Source of the DNA: Kistimonas sp. bin40
GTDB taxonomy: Bacteria > Pseudomonadota > Gammaproteobacteria > Pseudomonadales > Endozoicomonadaceae
Direction: 5' to 3'
Length of the DNA: 33,577 bases
Assembly: GCA_002238585.1 (NCBI GenBank)
Contig: MPMQ01000035.1
Location: 1-33,577 of the forward strand
This document shows, one piece after another, positions 1-8,032 of this stretch. The position numbers and the translations under genes were made by a program. Position 1 is the first letter of the stretch. Each line of letters opens with the position of its first letter. The notes under the pieces were generated by a model. The model was not told where the DNA came from and made no database searches. It saw nothing but the letters and a program-made list of their open reading frames with translations.

Positions 1-92
1 GGGGCGGCAATGGAGCCGTACTGGTGGTGTCGACAGACAGGTGCTGGTGAGGGCCGCAGCCGTCCTTGAGGATGGGCTGGGAAAGTTGAGGT
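1..92 (+). other. Left edge: non-coding, possibly the tail of a further array copy
   Basis: No intact gene is visible. The stretch ends exactly where the conserved 24-bp leader of the first coiled-coil gene begins. Around bases 9-50 there are short resemblances, in two different frames, to the C-terminal tails of the downstream paralogues (an N-G-A triplet, then V-D-R-Q-V-L). A frameshifted remnant of a previous copy is therefore possible, but the match is too short to be sure. CGGC at 5-8 can pair with GCCG at 15-18. Confidence 0.25.
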
Positions 93-116
93 AGACCAGA
101 ACAAGGAGGTCGGTCT
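93..116 (+). promoter_or_regulatory. Conserved array leader, copy 1 (RBS within an inverted repeat)
   Basis: This 24-bp sequence is identical in front of all four coiled-coil genes and ends directly at the ATG. It contains a strong Shine-Dalgarno (AAGGAGGT) six bases before the start codon. AGACC at 93-97 can pair with GGTCT at 112-116, which places the ribosome site in the loop. An alternative pairing of GACC with the first GGTC would partly cover the Shine-Dalgarno. In this copy a stop codon (TGA at 87-89) lies in frame just upstream with no start codon between, so the leader cannot be an N-terminal extension here. That supports an untranslated control element. Confidence 0.75.
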
Positions 117-2876
117 ATGGCGGGTGTAAAAAGAGCTGGATCAATAACGGGGGCAGAGCTTTTCAGGTCTGCAGACGGCGAGGGTAAAGTGCAGGCAAAC
201 CCGGGAGCGAAGGGGCGGTCAGGAATCTTTGGAGTCACGAGCCGGCAGAGAAAAGCGGCTCAAATAGAGAATAAAAAGCTTCTGCAGCAAGCAGAGGTAC
301 ACAACGGGCATCAATCGACTCGGGCGCAAGAGCCGGCGGGACGAAAGATTGCCGTGGTGCCAGTGGAGACTGGCCTGAATCCATCCGCTCAACATAAGCC
401 AGTCCCTGCACCGGGTTTTCCGTCACAAGTTCAGGATGCCTCGTCACAAGAAGAACGCAGTTCTCCGCTGCATGGGCCGCAGGATGTCCGCCAATCTTGT
501 TCGGCAGCAAGTCCTGGAGGAGCTGACGACGGCGTTCAACGGAGCAAAGATCCTCTGGAGGACCCGGCTTTTTACAAGGTTCAGGAGCAAAGGCTGCTGG
601 AAAAGCATTTCTATAACCAGCCTGGCATGCGGGAGTTGGCAGAGGATGTGGCTGGGCTGGAGCCTGAACTGCGGCAAGTAGAAAAGCTCTGGATCGCCTG
701 CCAGCACCAGGGAAAATCTGCAAGGCAATTCGAAATGAGAACGTCCGGGCCGGTGCTGCGGGATGCTCTTGAGGCGCTGCGCAAGAAAACGGGCATGACG
801 TATTCTGAGTGTGTCGAAAAAAAACAAAAGCTGATTGCTCTGCAAGCGAAGCATCTGAAGCCTGTACTGGCACAGGTGGAGCAGCAGCGACAGGACAATG
901 CGAAGGCGCTCGAAGCCGCGCGGCTTGATGTGAAGAATTCCTCCTGGCAGTTGAAGCTGGAACAGTGCGAAAGAGAACTGGGCCAGCAGGATCAGGAATT
1001 GGAGCAGCAAGCAGCGGCACTGGATGCGTGCAATGCCCGGCTGAACGCCGAGCAGTCAGAGGATAAACGCCGCGAGCTGCGTGCACGGCGAGATGAACTC
1101 AACGAGCGCATTGACAGCATAAAAGCGTTACGCCACGCGCTTTCCAATGACCGGGCGGCGTTGCGTGCAGAACAAAAGAGCAAGAATGACCGGGTATCGA
1201 GTCTTCGCTCCAGGCAGAGCAAGCTGAGTTATCAGCAAGGCGTCCTGAAACGTTTGAGCACGGGTTTCGAGAAGTCCTATCGGATACAAACAGTCGAAAA
1301 ATTGAGTGCCAGCCAGACCGCGCTGGTTTCCCTTCTTGACAGGCTGGAAGCTGTTGATCGTGCACTCGACGCCAGTCCACGCCATGGTTTGCAAGGGGTA
1401 CGTCACAGGCAAGAAAGAAAAGCGTACCGGACGGAGAAGCAGTTTCTGCAAAAGCGTCTGAAGGATGAAGTGGACAGCGTGCAGAAATTGTCCGCGCATT
1501 TGGGGGTCGCCCCTGCTGCGCTGATGGTCAGGATAGGCGAAGACGGAAAAGTCTCTTTGTCAGATACAGTGGTGGCCCTGCGAGAGTACGGATTCAAGCA
1601 GATAACGCCGGTTTATCGCTCGCGCAATGGCTCGGACGTGCATCTGGAGTCGTATCAGGCGCAGGACAGGAGGGGTTCGTGGGAGGGCGAAGAGCTGCTA
1701 CGCGAGCTGGAGTGCAAATTGCAGATGCAGCTGGCTGGGCCGGTAAGAGAGCTTGAGGGTGTTAGCGTTCTGCCCTTCGAGCAGGTGCGTGCTCTTGAGA
1801 AGAAGGCCTCAACGCGACAGGCGTACCAGCAGGATCTGAAAGAGGCCCTGTCCCGACACTGGAGTGGCAGCCAGCAAAATGCAAAAGCGCTGTCGGACGA
1901 GGTGGGCAAGCTACTCAAAGAGAGCCAGGACCTGGCCAGACTGGGGGCGGCGGGTCAGCCAGACGCTCAGCAACAGCTGGCGGCGAACATGGTATCCCGC
2001 CTGCCGCATCTGAGGACGTTGGCTGCTGCGCTGGAAGTCCGCAGTTTTTTTGTGGATGAGGTGCAATTCGAGCTGGCCCGGTTCAAGAAAGATGAGAAAG
2101 GCCGCAAAAATGGGGAAGAAAACAAAGGTGGAAAAGGCCGCCCCGACTCATTGCAGAACAGTCTCCGGAATTTACAGATGGCGAGTGAACAAGCGAGTAC
2201 CAAACTGGGTGAGGAGAGCAGGTTTGACAGGCTGAGAGATATGGACAGCCAGTTGAGGGCCAGTCAAAAGGTGCTGGACGCTCTGACGCCCAACCAAAGC
2301 GTATTTGCACGTGCACTCAAGGAGCACAGAGCTGTGTTGCAGGACCAGTTTCGTGCGCTCATCCAGTTGGTAAATGGCACCTCCAGTGACGAGGAGGGGC
2401 GCGTCATGCTGCAGTTGAGTGCCAGTGAGCGAGAGTTGGTTTCCCGTCTGCAGGCCAAGGAAGCTGTTGGCGAACAACTAAAAATCAGCCGTAACAATTG
2501 CAGCCAGAGTTTGCGTTCATTTCGCCTGAAATCTGCGGCTTTCCACCTCTGGGAGCTGGCAGGCTTGAGAAAGACCCGGCGTGCCTTACAGCGAGATATT
2601 CAGGAGCTTGATCGTTTGGGGGAGGAAGGCTACATGCGGCTGCGCATTGGTCAGAGACAAAGAATTGTCGAGCACACTGACAGCGGGAAACCGGTTTTAG
2701 CCTTGAGCGCAAGGGTTCTGGTGAAATCAGGCATCAGAGAGTTGACTCCCCTGTACCAGCGTGGTCCAGGTAATCGTGTAACAGTCACATACGAAGGCCG
2801 GGACGCAACAGGTGTGCTCCTGGACCAGGACGCACTGAGGCAACACGTGTATGCACGACGGCATGGGCATAGATGA
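117..2876 (+). CDS. Giant coiled-coil array protein, copy 1 (919 aa), unrecognised family
   Basis: I do not recognise the family and no enzymatic motif is visible. The start is ATG at 117, with AAGGAGGT six bases upstream in the shared leader. Residues 1-150 are Ser/Gln/Pro/Gly-rich and probably disordered. Two homologous halves follow. Half 1 opens with Y166-NQPGMREL, runs through Gln/Glu/Arg/Leu-rich coiled coil, has a VLKRLSTGF motif, and closes with a non-coiled module near 460-545 (VRIGEDGKVSLSD ... ITPVYRS ... YQAQDRRGSW). Half 2 starts near residue 570 with a diverged opening, again contains coiled coil, and closes with a second module near 840-912 (LTPLYQR ... VTVTYEGRD). There are no transmembrane segments or signal peptide. 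It is the first of four tandem paralogues and the most diverged from copies 3 and 4. A structural, scaffold or secreted effector role is possible but inferred. Confidence 0.8.
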   Translation: MAGVKRAGSITGAELFRSADGEGKVQANPGAKGRSGIFGVTSRQRKAAQIENKKLLQQAEVHNGHQSTRAQEPAGRKIAVVPVETGLNPSAQHKPVPAPGFPSQVQDASSQEERSSPLHGPQDVRQSCSAASPGGADDGVQRSKDPLEDPAFYKVQEQRLLEKHFYNQPGMRELAEDVAGLEPELRQVEKLWIACQHQGKSARQFEMRTSGPVLRDALEALRKKTGMTYSECVEKKQKLIALQAKHLKPVLAQVEQQRQDNAKALEAARLDVKNSSWQLKLEQCERELGQQDQELEQQAAALDACNARLNAEQSEDKRRELRARRDELNERIDSIKALRHALSNDRAALRAEQKSKNDRVSSLRSRQSKLSYQQGVLKRLSTGFEKSYRIQTVEKLSASQTALVSLLDRLEAVDRALDASPRHGLQGVRHRQERKAYRTEKQFLQKRLKDEVDSVQKLSAHLGVAPAALMVRIGEDGKVSLSDTVVALREYGFKQITPVYRSRNGSDVHLESYQAQDRRGSWEGEELLRELECKLQMQLAGPVRELEGVSVLPFEQVRALEKKASTRQAYQQDLKEALSRHWSGSQQNAKALSDEVGKLLKESQDLARLGAAGQPDAQQQLAANMVSRLPHLRTLAAALEVRSFFVDEVQFELARFKKDEKGRKNGEENKGGKGRPDSLQNSLRNLQMASEQASTKLGEESRFDRLRDMDSQLRASQKVLDALTPNQSVFARALKEHRAVLQDQFRALIQLVNGTSSDEEGRVMLQLSASERELVSRLQAKEAVGEQLKISRNNCSQSLRSFRLKSAAFHLWELAGLRKTRRALQRDIQELDRLGEEGYMRLRIGQRQRIVEHTDSGKPVLALSARVLVKSGIRELTPLYQRGPGNRVTVTYEGRDATGVLLDQDALRQHVYARRHGHR

Positions 2877-2907
2877 GAGGGCACAAAGCCCCGGTGTTGT
2901 TGATGTC

Positions 2908-2936
2908 GGGGCGGCGTTGCTGCATGTCGCCGCCCC
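2908..2936 (+). other. Intercistronic hairpin after array copy 1
   Basis: A perfect 9-bp GC-only inverted repeat (GGGGCGGCG at 2908-2916, CGCCGCCCC at 2928-2936) with an 11-nt loop lies between copy 1 and the next leader. Only two T residues follow, so it is a poor intrinsic terminator. It could attenuate transcription, act as an RNA-stability element, or be incidental. Copies 2 and 4 are also followed by hairpins of different sequence. Confidence 0.55.
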
Positions 2937-2969
2937 CCTTGTGACGGCATAAGTTGCCAGTTGATAAAA

Positions 2970-2993
2970 AGACCAGAACAAGGAGGTCGGTCT
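2970..2993 (+). promoter_or_regulatory. Conserved array leader, copy 2
   Basis: Identical over 24 bp to the leader of copy 1, with AGACC/GGTCT ends flanking the Shine-Dalgarno. It decides the start at ATG 2994. A longer reading frame from TTG at 2961 would translate the leader as RPEQGGRS, but that TTG has no ribosome site. Confidence 0.75.
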
Positions 2994-5222
2994 ATGCAAG
3001 GTGTACAGCGAACGGAATCAGTGTCCGGGGCGAGTTTTTCAAGGCCCTCAGTGCATGATCAGGAAGGGCCGGCCGCGCAGGAAGCGGTGGGAGCCGGGCA
3101 AAAAACGACCAGGCACACGGACACGAATCCGCAACTGCGGCCATCGGTTCCAGGCGCGCCCGGCGGAGGTGATTCCCGCAAGACTGGCAAGGTCGTCCGG
3201 CCAGTCTCCCCAGAGCCAGAAGGGGGGCGCCTGAACCAGTACGGTGGCGGCAGGCGAGCCTTTACCAGCGATGCTGTATCAGACAACAAGCGCAAACTGC
3301 AGAGTACAGAGGCGGAGCTGGAGCGGGTCGGGGCGCTGCTGCAAGAGACCAGACAGCAAATTCCTCAAGAGCAGGCTTATCTGGATCAATCCTGCCAACT
3401 GTTGGTGCCGCTGGTAACGGAATTGGTAGGGGTCAATAAGGCGTGGAAGCGCATTCACCTTCAGCTGGATCAGCACAAAGAAGAGCGGCAGGAAAACCCG
3501 GAACAACTGCGGTTGGAGGCGTTTTCTGAATCAAGAAGAACCCTGGAGCGCAATCTTGAGGCGATAAAAGACGAACACAAAGTGCTTGCCGAGGAGATAG
3601 CGCAACTGGGGGAAGACATAGGCACCAGGGAGCAACTCAAGAGCCGGTTGTTGCGTCGGGCTGAGGAGCTGGCTGAGCAGCAGCGCATCCTGAATCAGCG
3701 AGTTTGCGCGCTGAGGACAGAATATCAGGTGGAGCAGGGTGCGTTGTTGAGCGGTAAGCAGAGTGCGCTGCTGGCTCTTGCCGCAGACCTGAGAGCGAGC
3801 GACTGTGAGCTGGCGACCTGTCCGCGCGGATTTTGGGACTTTGGCCGTCACGCAGGAAGGGCAAAAGCCGTCCAGGAAAACAAGCAGGCGTTGCAGCAGT
3901 ATCTGGAAAGCGAAGTGAATGCGTTTTGGCAGCTATGTGCGCAGATGAATGTTCCCTCCGAAGCCCTGATGATACGCATGGAGAACGACGCAAGCCTGTC
4001 CCTGTCACACAGGGCGCAGGCCTTGCAGGAGTGCGGATTTTCTCAAATCAAGCCGCTGTACCGGTCGTTTGATGGGGTGAATATACAGATGACATTCCAG
4101 GCAGAGGATGAGAGAGGGAATCTGCTGGAAGGCCAGTCCCTGCTGCGACAGCTGCGCAAAAAGCAGCAAGAGCAGCTGGATGATGCAGGGGTGGATTTCA
4201 CGGACAGGGTTCTCCTGGATGTTGACGCTGCACGCAAACTCAAGGAGCGTGCCGAGAGTGCACAGCAGTACAACGAACGTCTCAAGGACGCCTTGTTGCG
4301 TAAGTTTGTTTACCCGGGCATGTACAGAGCAGTGGATACCGTGAGCGGGATCCAGAAGCAGTGTCAGATGGTGATGGAACAGAATGCGCACGACCAGGCG
4401 GCCATGATGCCGGCATTTCTGGAGACTATGGAAAGCCAGATGGAGGCGCTGGGCGAGCTGATTTGCCATTTTGGCGTTGAACGGCGTTTTATGGTTGAGG
4501 CCAAATCCAGTCTGATGAATGTCAGGCAAGGCACTGGAAACATCGAGACTTTGCATAACAGTGTTCGGGCGTTGCATCACCAGATCGACAACAAAAAACG
4601 TCAGGTTCTGGGTGTCAGGTTGAGCCAGATGGAAGCACAACTGGAGCAGTGTAAAAAAGCACTGAAAGACGGGCTGCAGAATCAGATAGTTCTTGCGGCT
4701 GAAGTCAACGAATACATGGCATTGTTGCAAGATCAGCTGAGTGCACTGCAACAGTTGATCAGTGGTTTCTCCAGCGACAAGCACGTAGGGCTGGCGAAGC
4801 TGCTGGGTGAGTTTGACCAGAAACTCATCAGGCAAGTGGCGGCGAAACGGCATCTTGACCAGGAGGTGAGCTGCCGTGAGCGCCGGGGATGGGGCTGGTG
4901 TTTGCGTCACCCGTTGCTGGCGTTGCGTCGCAGCCGGGAGCAGGCGGCCTTGAAAAGTACGCTCAGTCGTGTGCACCAGGAGATCCATGACCTCAATAGC
5001 CAGGCAGAGCCTCTTGCGCAGTTGCTGCAGCTGCCCTGGCAAACAAGGGTTGTCAGAATACCCGACGCAGGTCAGCCGACTTTGTCAGACGAGGTCAGCC
5101 AGCTTCTATCAGGCGGCGTGACAAATTTAATCCCCATTTACCGACGTCAGAGCGATGGTGTCGTCACAGTCGATTATGAAGGCCAGGATGAATCCGGCAG
5201 CCCCTGGATGAGCAAGACCTGA
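2994..5222 (+). CDS. Giant coiled-coil array protein, copy 2 (742 aa), unrecognised family
   Basis: A paralogue of the neighbouring array genes, of unknown function. The ATG at 2994 follows the shared leader. The N-terminal ~100 residues are low-complexity. Half 1 lacks the YNQPGM opening seen in copies 1, 3 and 4 and goes straight into coiled coil, then a closing module near residues 322-385 (LMIRMENDASLSLSH ... IKPLYRSF ... FQAEDERGNLLEG). Half 2 opens with FVYPGM, has coiled coil with the LQQLISGFSSD motif, and ends in a second module near 685-738 (VVRIPDAGQPTLSD ... LIPIYRR ... VTVDYEGQD). It is the shortest copy. Its stop at 5220-5222 falls inside the region where the paralogues still have a tail, and the same frame after the stop encodes a recognisable tail (see next entry), so it may have been shortened recently. 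Confidence 0.8.
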   Translation: MQGVQRTESVSGASFSRPSVHDQEGPAAQEAVGAGQKTTRHTDTNPQLRPSVPGAPGGGDSRKTGKVVRPVSPEPEGGRLNQYGGGRRAFTSDAVSDNKRKLQSTEAELERVGALLQETRQQIPQEQAYLDQSCQLLVPLVTELVGVNKAWKRIHLQLDQHKEERQENPEQLRLEAFSESRRTLERNLEAIKDEHKVLAEEIAQLGEDIGTREQLKSRLLRRAEELAEQQRILNQRVCALRTEYQVEQGALLSGKQSALLALAADLRASDCELATCPRGFWDFGRHAGRAKAVQENKQALQQYLESEVNAFWQLCAQMNVPSEALMIRMENDASLSLSHRAQALQECGFSQIKPLYRSFDGVNIQMTFQAEDERGNLLEGQSLLRQLRKKQQEQLDDAGVDFTDRVLLDVDAARKLKERAESAQQYNERLKDALLRKFVYPGMYRAVDTVSGIQKQCQMVMEQNAHDQAAMMPAFLETMESQMEALGELICHFGVERRFMVEAKSSLMNVRQGTGNIETLHNSVRALHHQIDNKKRQVLGVRLSQMEAQLEQCKKALKDGLQNQIVLAAEVNEYMALLQDQLSALQQLISGFSSDKHVGLAKLLGEFDQKLIRQVAAKRHLDQEVSCRERRGWGWCLRHPLLALRRSREQAALKSTLSRVHQEIHDLNSQAEPLAQLLQLPWQTRVVRIPDAGQPTLSDEVSQLLSGGVTNLIPIYRRQSDGVVTVDYEGQDESGSPWMSKT

Positions 5223-5333
5223 CGGAGCGGTTGGACGAATCAGGCGTTGCGTGAGCACAAGAGGGGCTGCATGCGCGGAAGGCATGGGCAAGCCCTTGCG
5301 GGGTTTGACTGCCCCCGCGTGAGGTGTTGGTGA
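5223..5333 (+). other. In-frame, untranslated C-terminal tail of array copy 2
   Basis: Reading on in the frame of copy 2 past its TGA gives an open stretch to the next TGA at 5331-5333. It contains W-T-N-Q-A-L-R-E-H and later M-R-G-R-H-G-Q. Copy 1 ends with L-L-D-Q-D-A-L-R-Q-H and A-R-R-H-G-H, and copies 3 and 4 have W-I-D-Q at the same place. The tail therefore seems to survive behind a nonsense codon. Either copy 2 was truncated recently, or some read-through occurs. Confidence 0.5.
5298..5318 (+). other. Intercistronic hairpin after array copy 2
   Basis: GCGGGG at 5298-5303 pairs perfectly with CCCCGC at 5313-5318 across a 9-nt loop. No T-run follows, so it is not a convincing terminator. 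Its place between a stop codon and the next leader matches the hairpin after copy 1, although the sequence differs. Confidence 0.45.
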
Positions 5334-5347
5334 TCAAGCTGATGGTG

Positions 5348-5371
5348 AGACCAGAACAAGGAGGTCGGTCT
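5348..5371 (+). promoter_or_regulatory. Conserved array leader, copy 3
   Basis: The same 24-bp leader, placed directly before ATG 5372. An in-frame ATG at 5342 would add ten residues (MVRPEQGGRS) but has no Shine-Dalgarno, so 5372 is preferred. Similarity with copy 4 extends a few bases further upstream (ATGGTG before the 24-mer). Confidence 0.75.
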
Positions 5372-7942
5372 ATGCAGGTAAAAAGGAATACCGCTTTACC
5401 CCCTGAGTCCCTCGTCAACAGGGCGCATGAAGGTGCTGAGGGCAACGCCGCCTCCCCCCCCAAAGTCACCCCTTCGCGCGAGCCGGCAGTTCGTCAGACG
5501 CCTGAACGGGATGCGCAGGCGGATGCGGGTGGCGCGTCAAATCAGCCCCGCCGCAAGGTGCTGAACGCATGGGACGTCTGGCGAGTCGCCCCGCATGGAA
5601 CCTGGAGGGAGCAACAGCCGCGTCCTGCTGTATCTTTTCCTGATTCCAGTGCCGACAAGCGTTCACCGCATCAAGAACAACAAGCCTGGCAACGGGAACG
5701 CCAACGTCTGGAAGCCCATTTTTACAATCAGCCAGGCATGCAGGAGTTGGCCGGGGAAGTGGCGCGTCTGCAACAGCCCCTGAGCACAGCGATGAGGGCT
5801 GTCGCTGCCCTTGATGCCAGTTGTGATAAGGGGAAAGCCGCGCAGGAGGCCGCTCATAAGGCATGGGAGCAGGCTCAGGCGGATTTGCGCCGCGAGACGG
5901 GGTTGAGTTACGAAGAGTGTTTGGCCAGGAAACAAGAGTTGGACAGCAAGAGGGCGGAGTATTTCAAGCCCATGCTGGCCGATTTGCGCAAAGAGTTACA
6001 GGTGCACACAGTTGCACTGCAACATGTCCGCCATGGTCTTGAGCTTTGTCTGGATCGTGTTTATGAGGACAAGGCCGAATTGAATGAAATCGACAGGAAG
6101 CTCGTGCGTCTTCGCAGAAACCTCAATTCCTCCGAAAGAGCACTTGAACAGCCCTCTATGTCAAGGTTTTTCGACTTTTACTCCGCACAGAAAGACAGTC
6201 AAAACCAGCGGCTTTTCCATCTGCTGAAGGAAAAGAAAGGCGAGCGGGCGGCGCAACGACTGGCGGCTTCGGAGTTTGAATATCGCCGGGAAAGTTTGGT
6301 GGCGGGCACACTGCTGGACAAAGAGCAGCAGTTGGTCACGAAGCAGCGCGTTCTCAAGCAGCTGATTGGCGGGTTCGCAACACAGCAGCAAATGGAGCAA
6401 GCCGGGCAGCTTGATGCGCGTCAGCAGGTGCTGGGCTCCCTTGTGGCGTCTCTGAAAGAAACGCGGGAAGTTTTGGCCAGGCACCAGAGAACTATTGAAA
6501 GTGACTGGTCCTTCGACAAGGTCTTGAAGATTTGTCCTTCCGTTATTGGTGCCTGTGTGCAGTACATAAGGAAAAGGGCATTGAAGGCGCGTATAGCACA
6601 TGAAGTTGACGCCGTGCGCCACTTGTCCAGGCAATTGGATGTTGATCCGGCATCCTTGTGGGTACGCATAGCAAAGGACGGCGCTGTGTCCCTGTCAGAC
6701 AGGACCCTGGCGCGGACCATGCAGGGGCAGCTGTTGAACCCTCGCGCTTCCTTGTTCAACGACAGTCCTGAGCCTGTGACGCCCGGGCAGGCCAATGCGT
6801 CTTTCGAACAGCAGCGGGTTGCGGTGGAAACGCTTGTGGAGGATCTGCGCCGTACAGCCGGGCAGAATCTGGAGCATGACAGTCCTCCCGAGGCACCGCC
6901 CTGCGGCGACGAGATTGATGTTGGCTATATCAAGTTGCAGGCCGGTAGTGACCAGAGATATCAAGAGCAGTTGCAACAGGCTGTGCTGGAAAAGTATTGC
7001 TACAGCCAGCCCGGTGTTCGGGCCTTCTCTGAAGGCATAGATTTGCTTGTTAAAAAAGGCCTGCAGCTTGCCTTGGCATGCCGCGCCAAAAAACAGGAGC
7101 AAGTCGTGGCACTGGCGGATGAGATGACAAACAGTCTGCCGCGCCTGCGAGACGCGATTGCTGATCTGGAAGTTGCTGATTTCGGGATAAAGGAGCTTGA
7201 CGACAGGGTGAAGGATCTTGAAGAAAGGCTGTGTGATGTCAGGAAAGGGAGCACAGACCCCGAGGCACTCCAAAGGAAAATCGCGGGCCTTGGTGATGCA
7301 ATGGATGTGCTGAAAGGTCGACTGCTGGAGCCCAGGAGGCAAGAGGTGTGGCGGCGCCAGGAAAATATGAGTGATCGCTGGGGACCCCGATGGCAGGGGC
7401 GTACCAGGGAAGAGCGTCTGCTGAATACACCAAGGTCACTGTTGCTGGACGAGCACCGCGTGCTGACCCGGTTGATCAGTGGCTTCCAAACCTGCACAGA
7501 GACAGTTCGGGCCAAACTGGTGAGTGACAATCAGTGTGATCTGGGTAACGAGCTGCGTAAAAATCCGGGTAGCAACGGCAAACTTGAGGAGATCCGCAGC
7601 AAATTTGATTCTGGATACAGCCATAGACGTGCATTGGGCATTGGCCAGAATCTCATGATTGTGCATGAAGACAAAGACGGAAAGCCGGTGTTATCAGAGT
7701 TTGCCCTTGCCATGTATAGAGCGGGGGTTCTGGAGTTGCGTCCTGTTTACCGGCGGCGACATGACGCCACTGTCTCAATGCATTACGAGGCTCGGGTTGA
7801 AAAAAATGGGACCTGGATTGATCAAAAGCCGCTGAAAGAATGGCTGCAAAAACGGGCTGTCGGGCAAGGACGTGAGGCGCAGGCTGCACGGGACGCCCTT
7901 GCTGCACTGGCGGCCCAGAAAAAAGCGATTGCCTGTTCGTAA
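5372..7942 (+). CDS. Giant coiled-coil array protein, copy 3 (856 aa), unrecognised family
   Basis: Closest to copy 4, with long near-identical stretches in both protein and DNA. The N-terminal ~105 residues are Pro/Ala/Arg/Gln-rich and include the shared motif KVLNAWDV. Half 1 opens with FYNQPGMQELAGEVARL near residue 118, then coiled coil, RVLKQLIGGF, and ICPS...IRKRALKARIAHEV. Its closing module is cut short: VRIAKDGAVSLSDRTLA near 429-447 is present but the YR...Y part is replaced by an unrelated Pro/Ser-rich linker. Half 2 opens with KYCYSQPGVRAF near residue 540, has TRLISGFQ, and ends in a complete module near 757-830 (DKDGKPVLSE ... ELRPVYRRRHDATVSMHYEARVE) plus an Ala-rich helical tail. 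No catalytic motif, membrane segment or signal peptide is seen. Function is unknown. Confidence 0.8.
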   Translation: MQVKRNTALPPESLVNRAHEGAEGNAASPPKVTPSREPAVRQTPERDAQADAGGASNQPRRKVLNAWDVWRVAPHGTWREQQPRPAVSFPDSSADKRSPHQEQQAWQRERQRLEAHFYNQPGMQELAGEVARLQQPLSTAMRAVAALDASCDKGKAAQEAAHKAWEQAQADLRRETGLSYEECLARKQELDSKRAEYFKPMLADLRKELQVHTVALQHVRHGLELCLDRVYEDKAELNEIDRKLVRLRRNLNSSERALEQPSMSRFFDFYSAQKDSQNQRLFHLLKEKKGERAAQRLAASEFEYRRESLVAGTLLDKEQQLVTKQRVLKQLIGGFATQQQMEQAGQLDARQQVLGSLVASLKETREVLARHQRTIESDWSFDKVLKICPSVIGACVQYIRKRALKARIAHEVDAVRHLSRQLDVDPASLWVRIAKDGAVSLSDRTLARTMQGQLLNPRASLFNDSPEPVTPGQANASFEQQRVAVETLVEDLRRTAGQNLEHDSPPEAPPCGDEIDVGYIKLQAGSDQRYQEQLQQAVLEKYCYSQPGVRAFSEGIDLLVKKGLQLALACRAKKQEQVVALADEMTNSLPRLRDAIADLEVADFGIKELDDRVKDLEERLCDVRKGSTDPEALQRKIAGLGDAMDVLKGRLLEPRRQEVWRRQENMSDRWGPRWQGRTREERLLNTPRSLLLDEHRVLTRLISGFQTCTETVRAKLVSDNQCDLGNELRKNPGSNGKLEEIRSKFDSGYSHRRALGIGQNLMIVHEDKDGKPVLSEFALAMYRAGVLELRPVYRRRHDATVSMHYEARVEKNGTWIDQKPLKEWLQKRAVGQGREAQAARDALAALAAQKKAIACS

Positions 7943-8008
7943 CATAAGGAAGGAGCCTGCGGAGGGTGACCGCCCTTTGTTACGGCTCTTGTGAGTACAC
8001 CCATGGTG

Positions 8009-8032
8009 AGACCAGAACAAGGAGGTCGGTCT
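8009..8032 (+). promoter_or_regulatory. Conserved array leader, copy 4
   Basis: The same 24-bp leader immediately before ATG 8033. An in-frame ATG at 8003 lacks a ribosome site. The upstream sequence (GAGTACACC at 7993-8001) recurs in front of the decayed fifth leader at 10783-10791, so the duplicated unit is longer than the 24-mer. Confidence 0.75.

Noticed and set aside
4005-5042. 345-aa minus-strand open frame inside array copy 2
   Set aside because: Antisense shadow of a coiled-coil gene; biased codon use in the sense strand keeps the opposite frame open. No ribosome site and no family-like motif.
93-8032. The repeated 24-mer as a recombination or attachment site
   Set aside because: No integrase, resolvase or transposase is present. 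The sequence always sits at the same distance from a start codon and contains the ribosome site, so a translational leader explains it better.
2961-8032. Translation of the leader as an N-terminal RPEQGGRS peptide
   Set aside because: Possible in copies 2-4 from upstream TTG/ATG/GTG codons without ribosome sites, but impossible in copy 1, where an in-frame stop precedes the leader with no start between.
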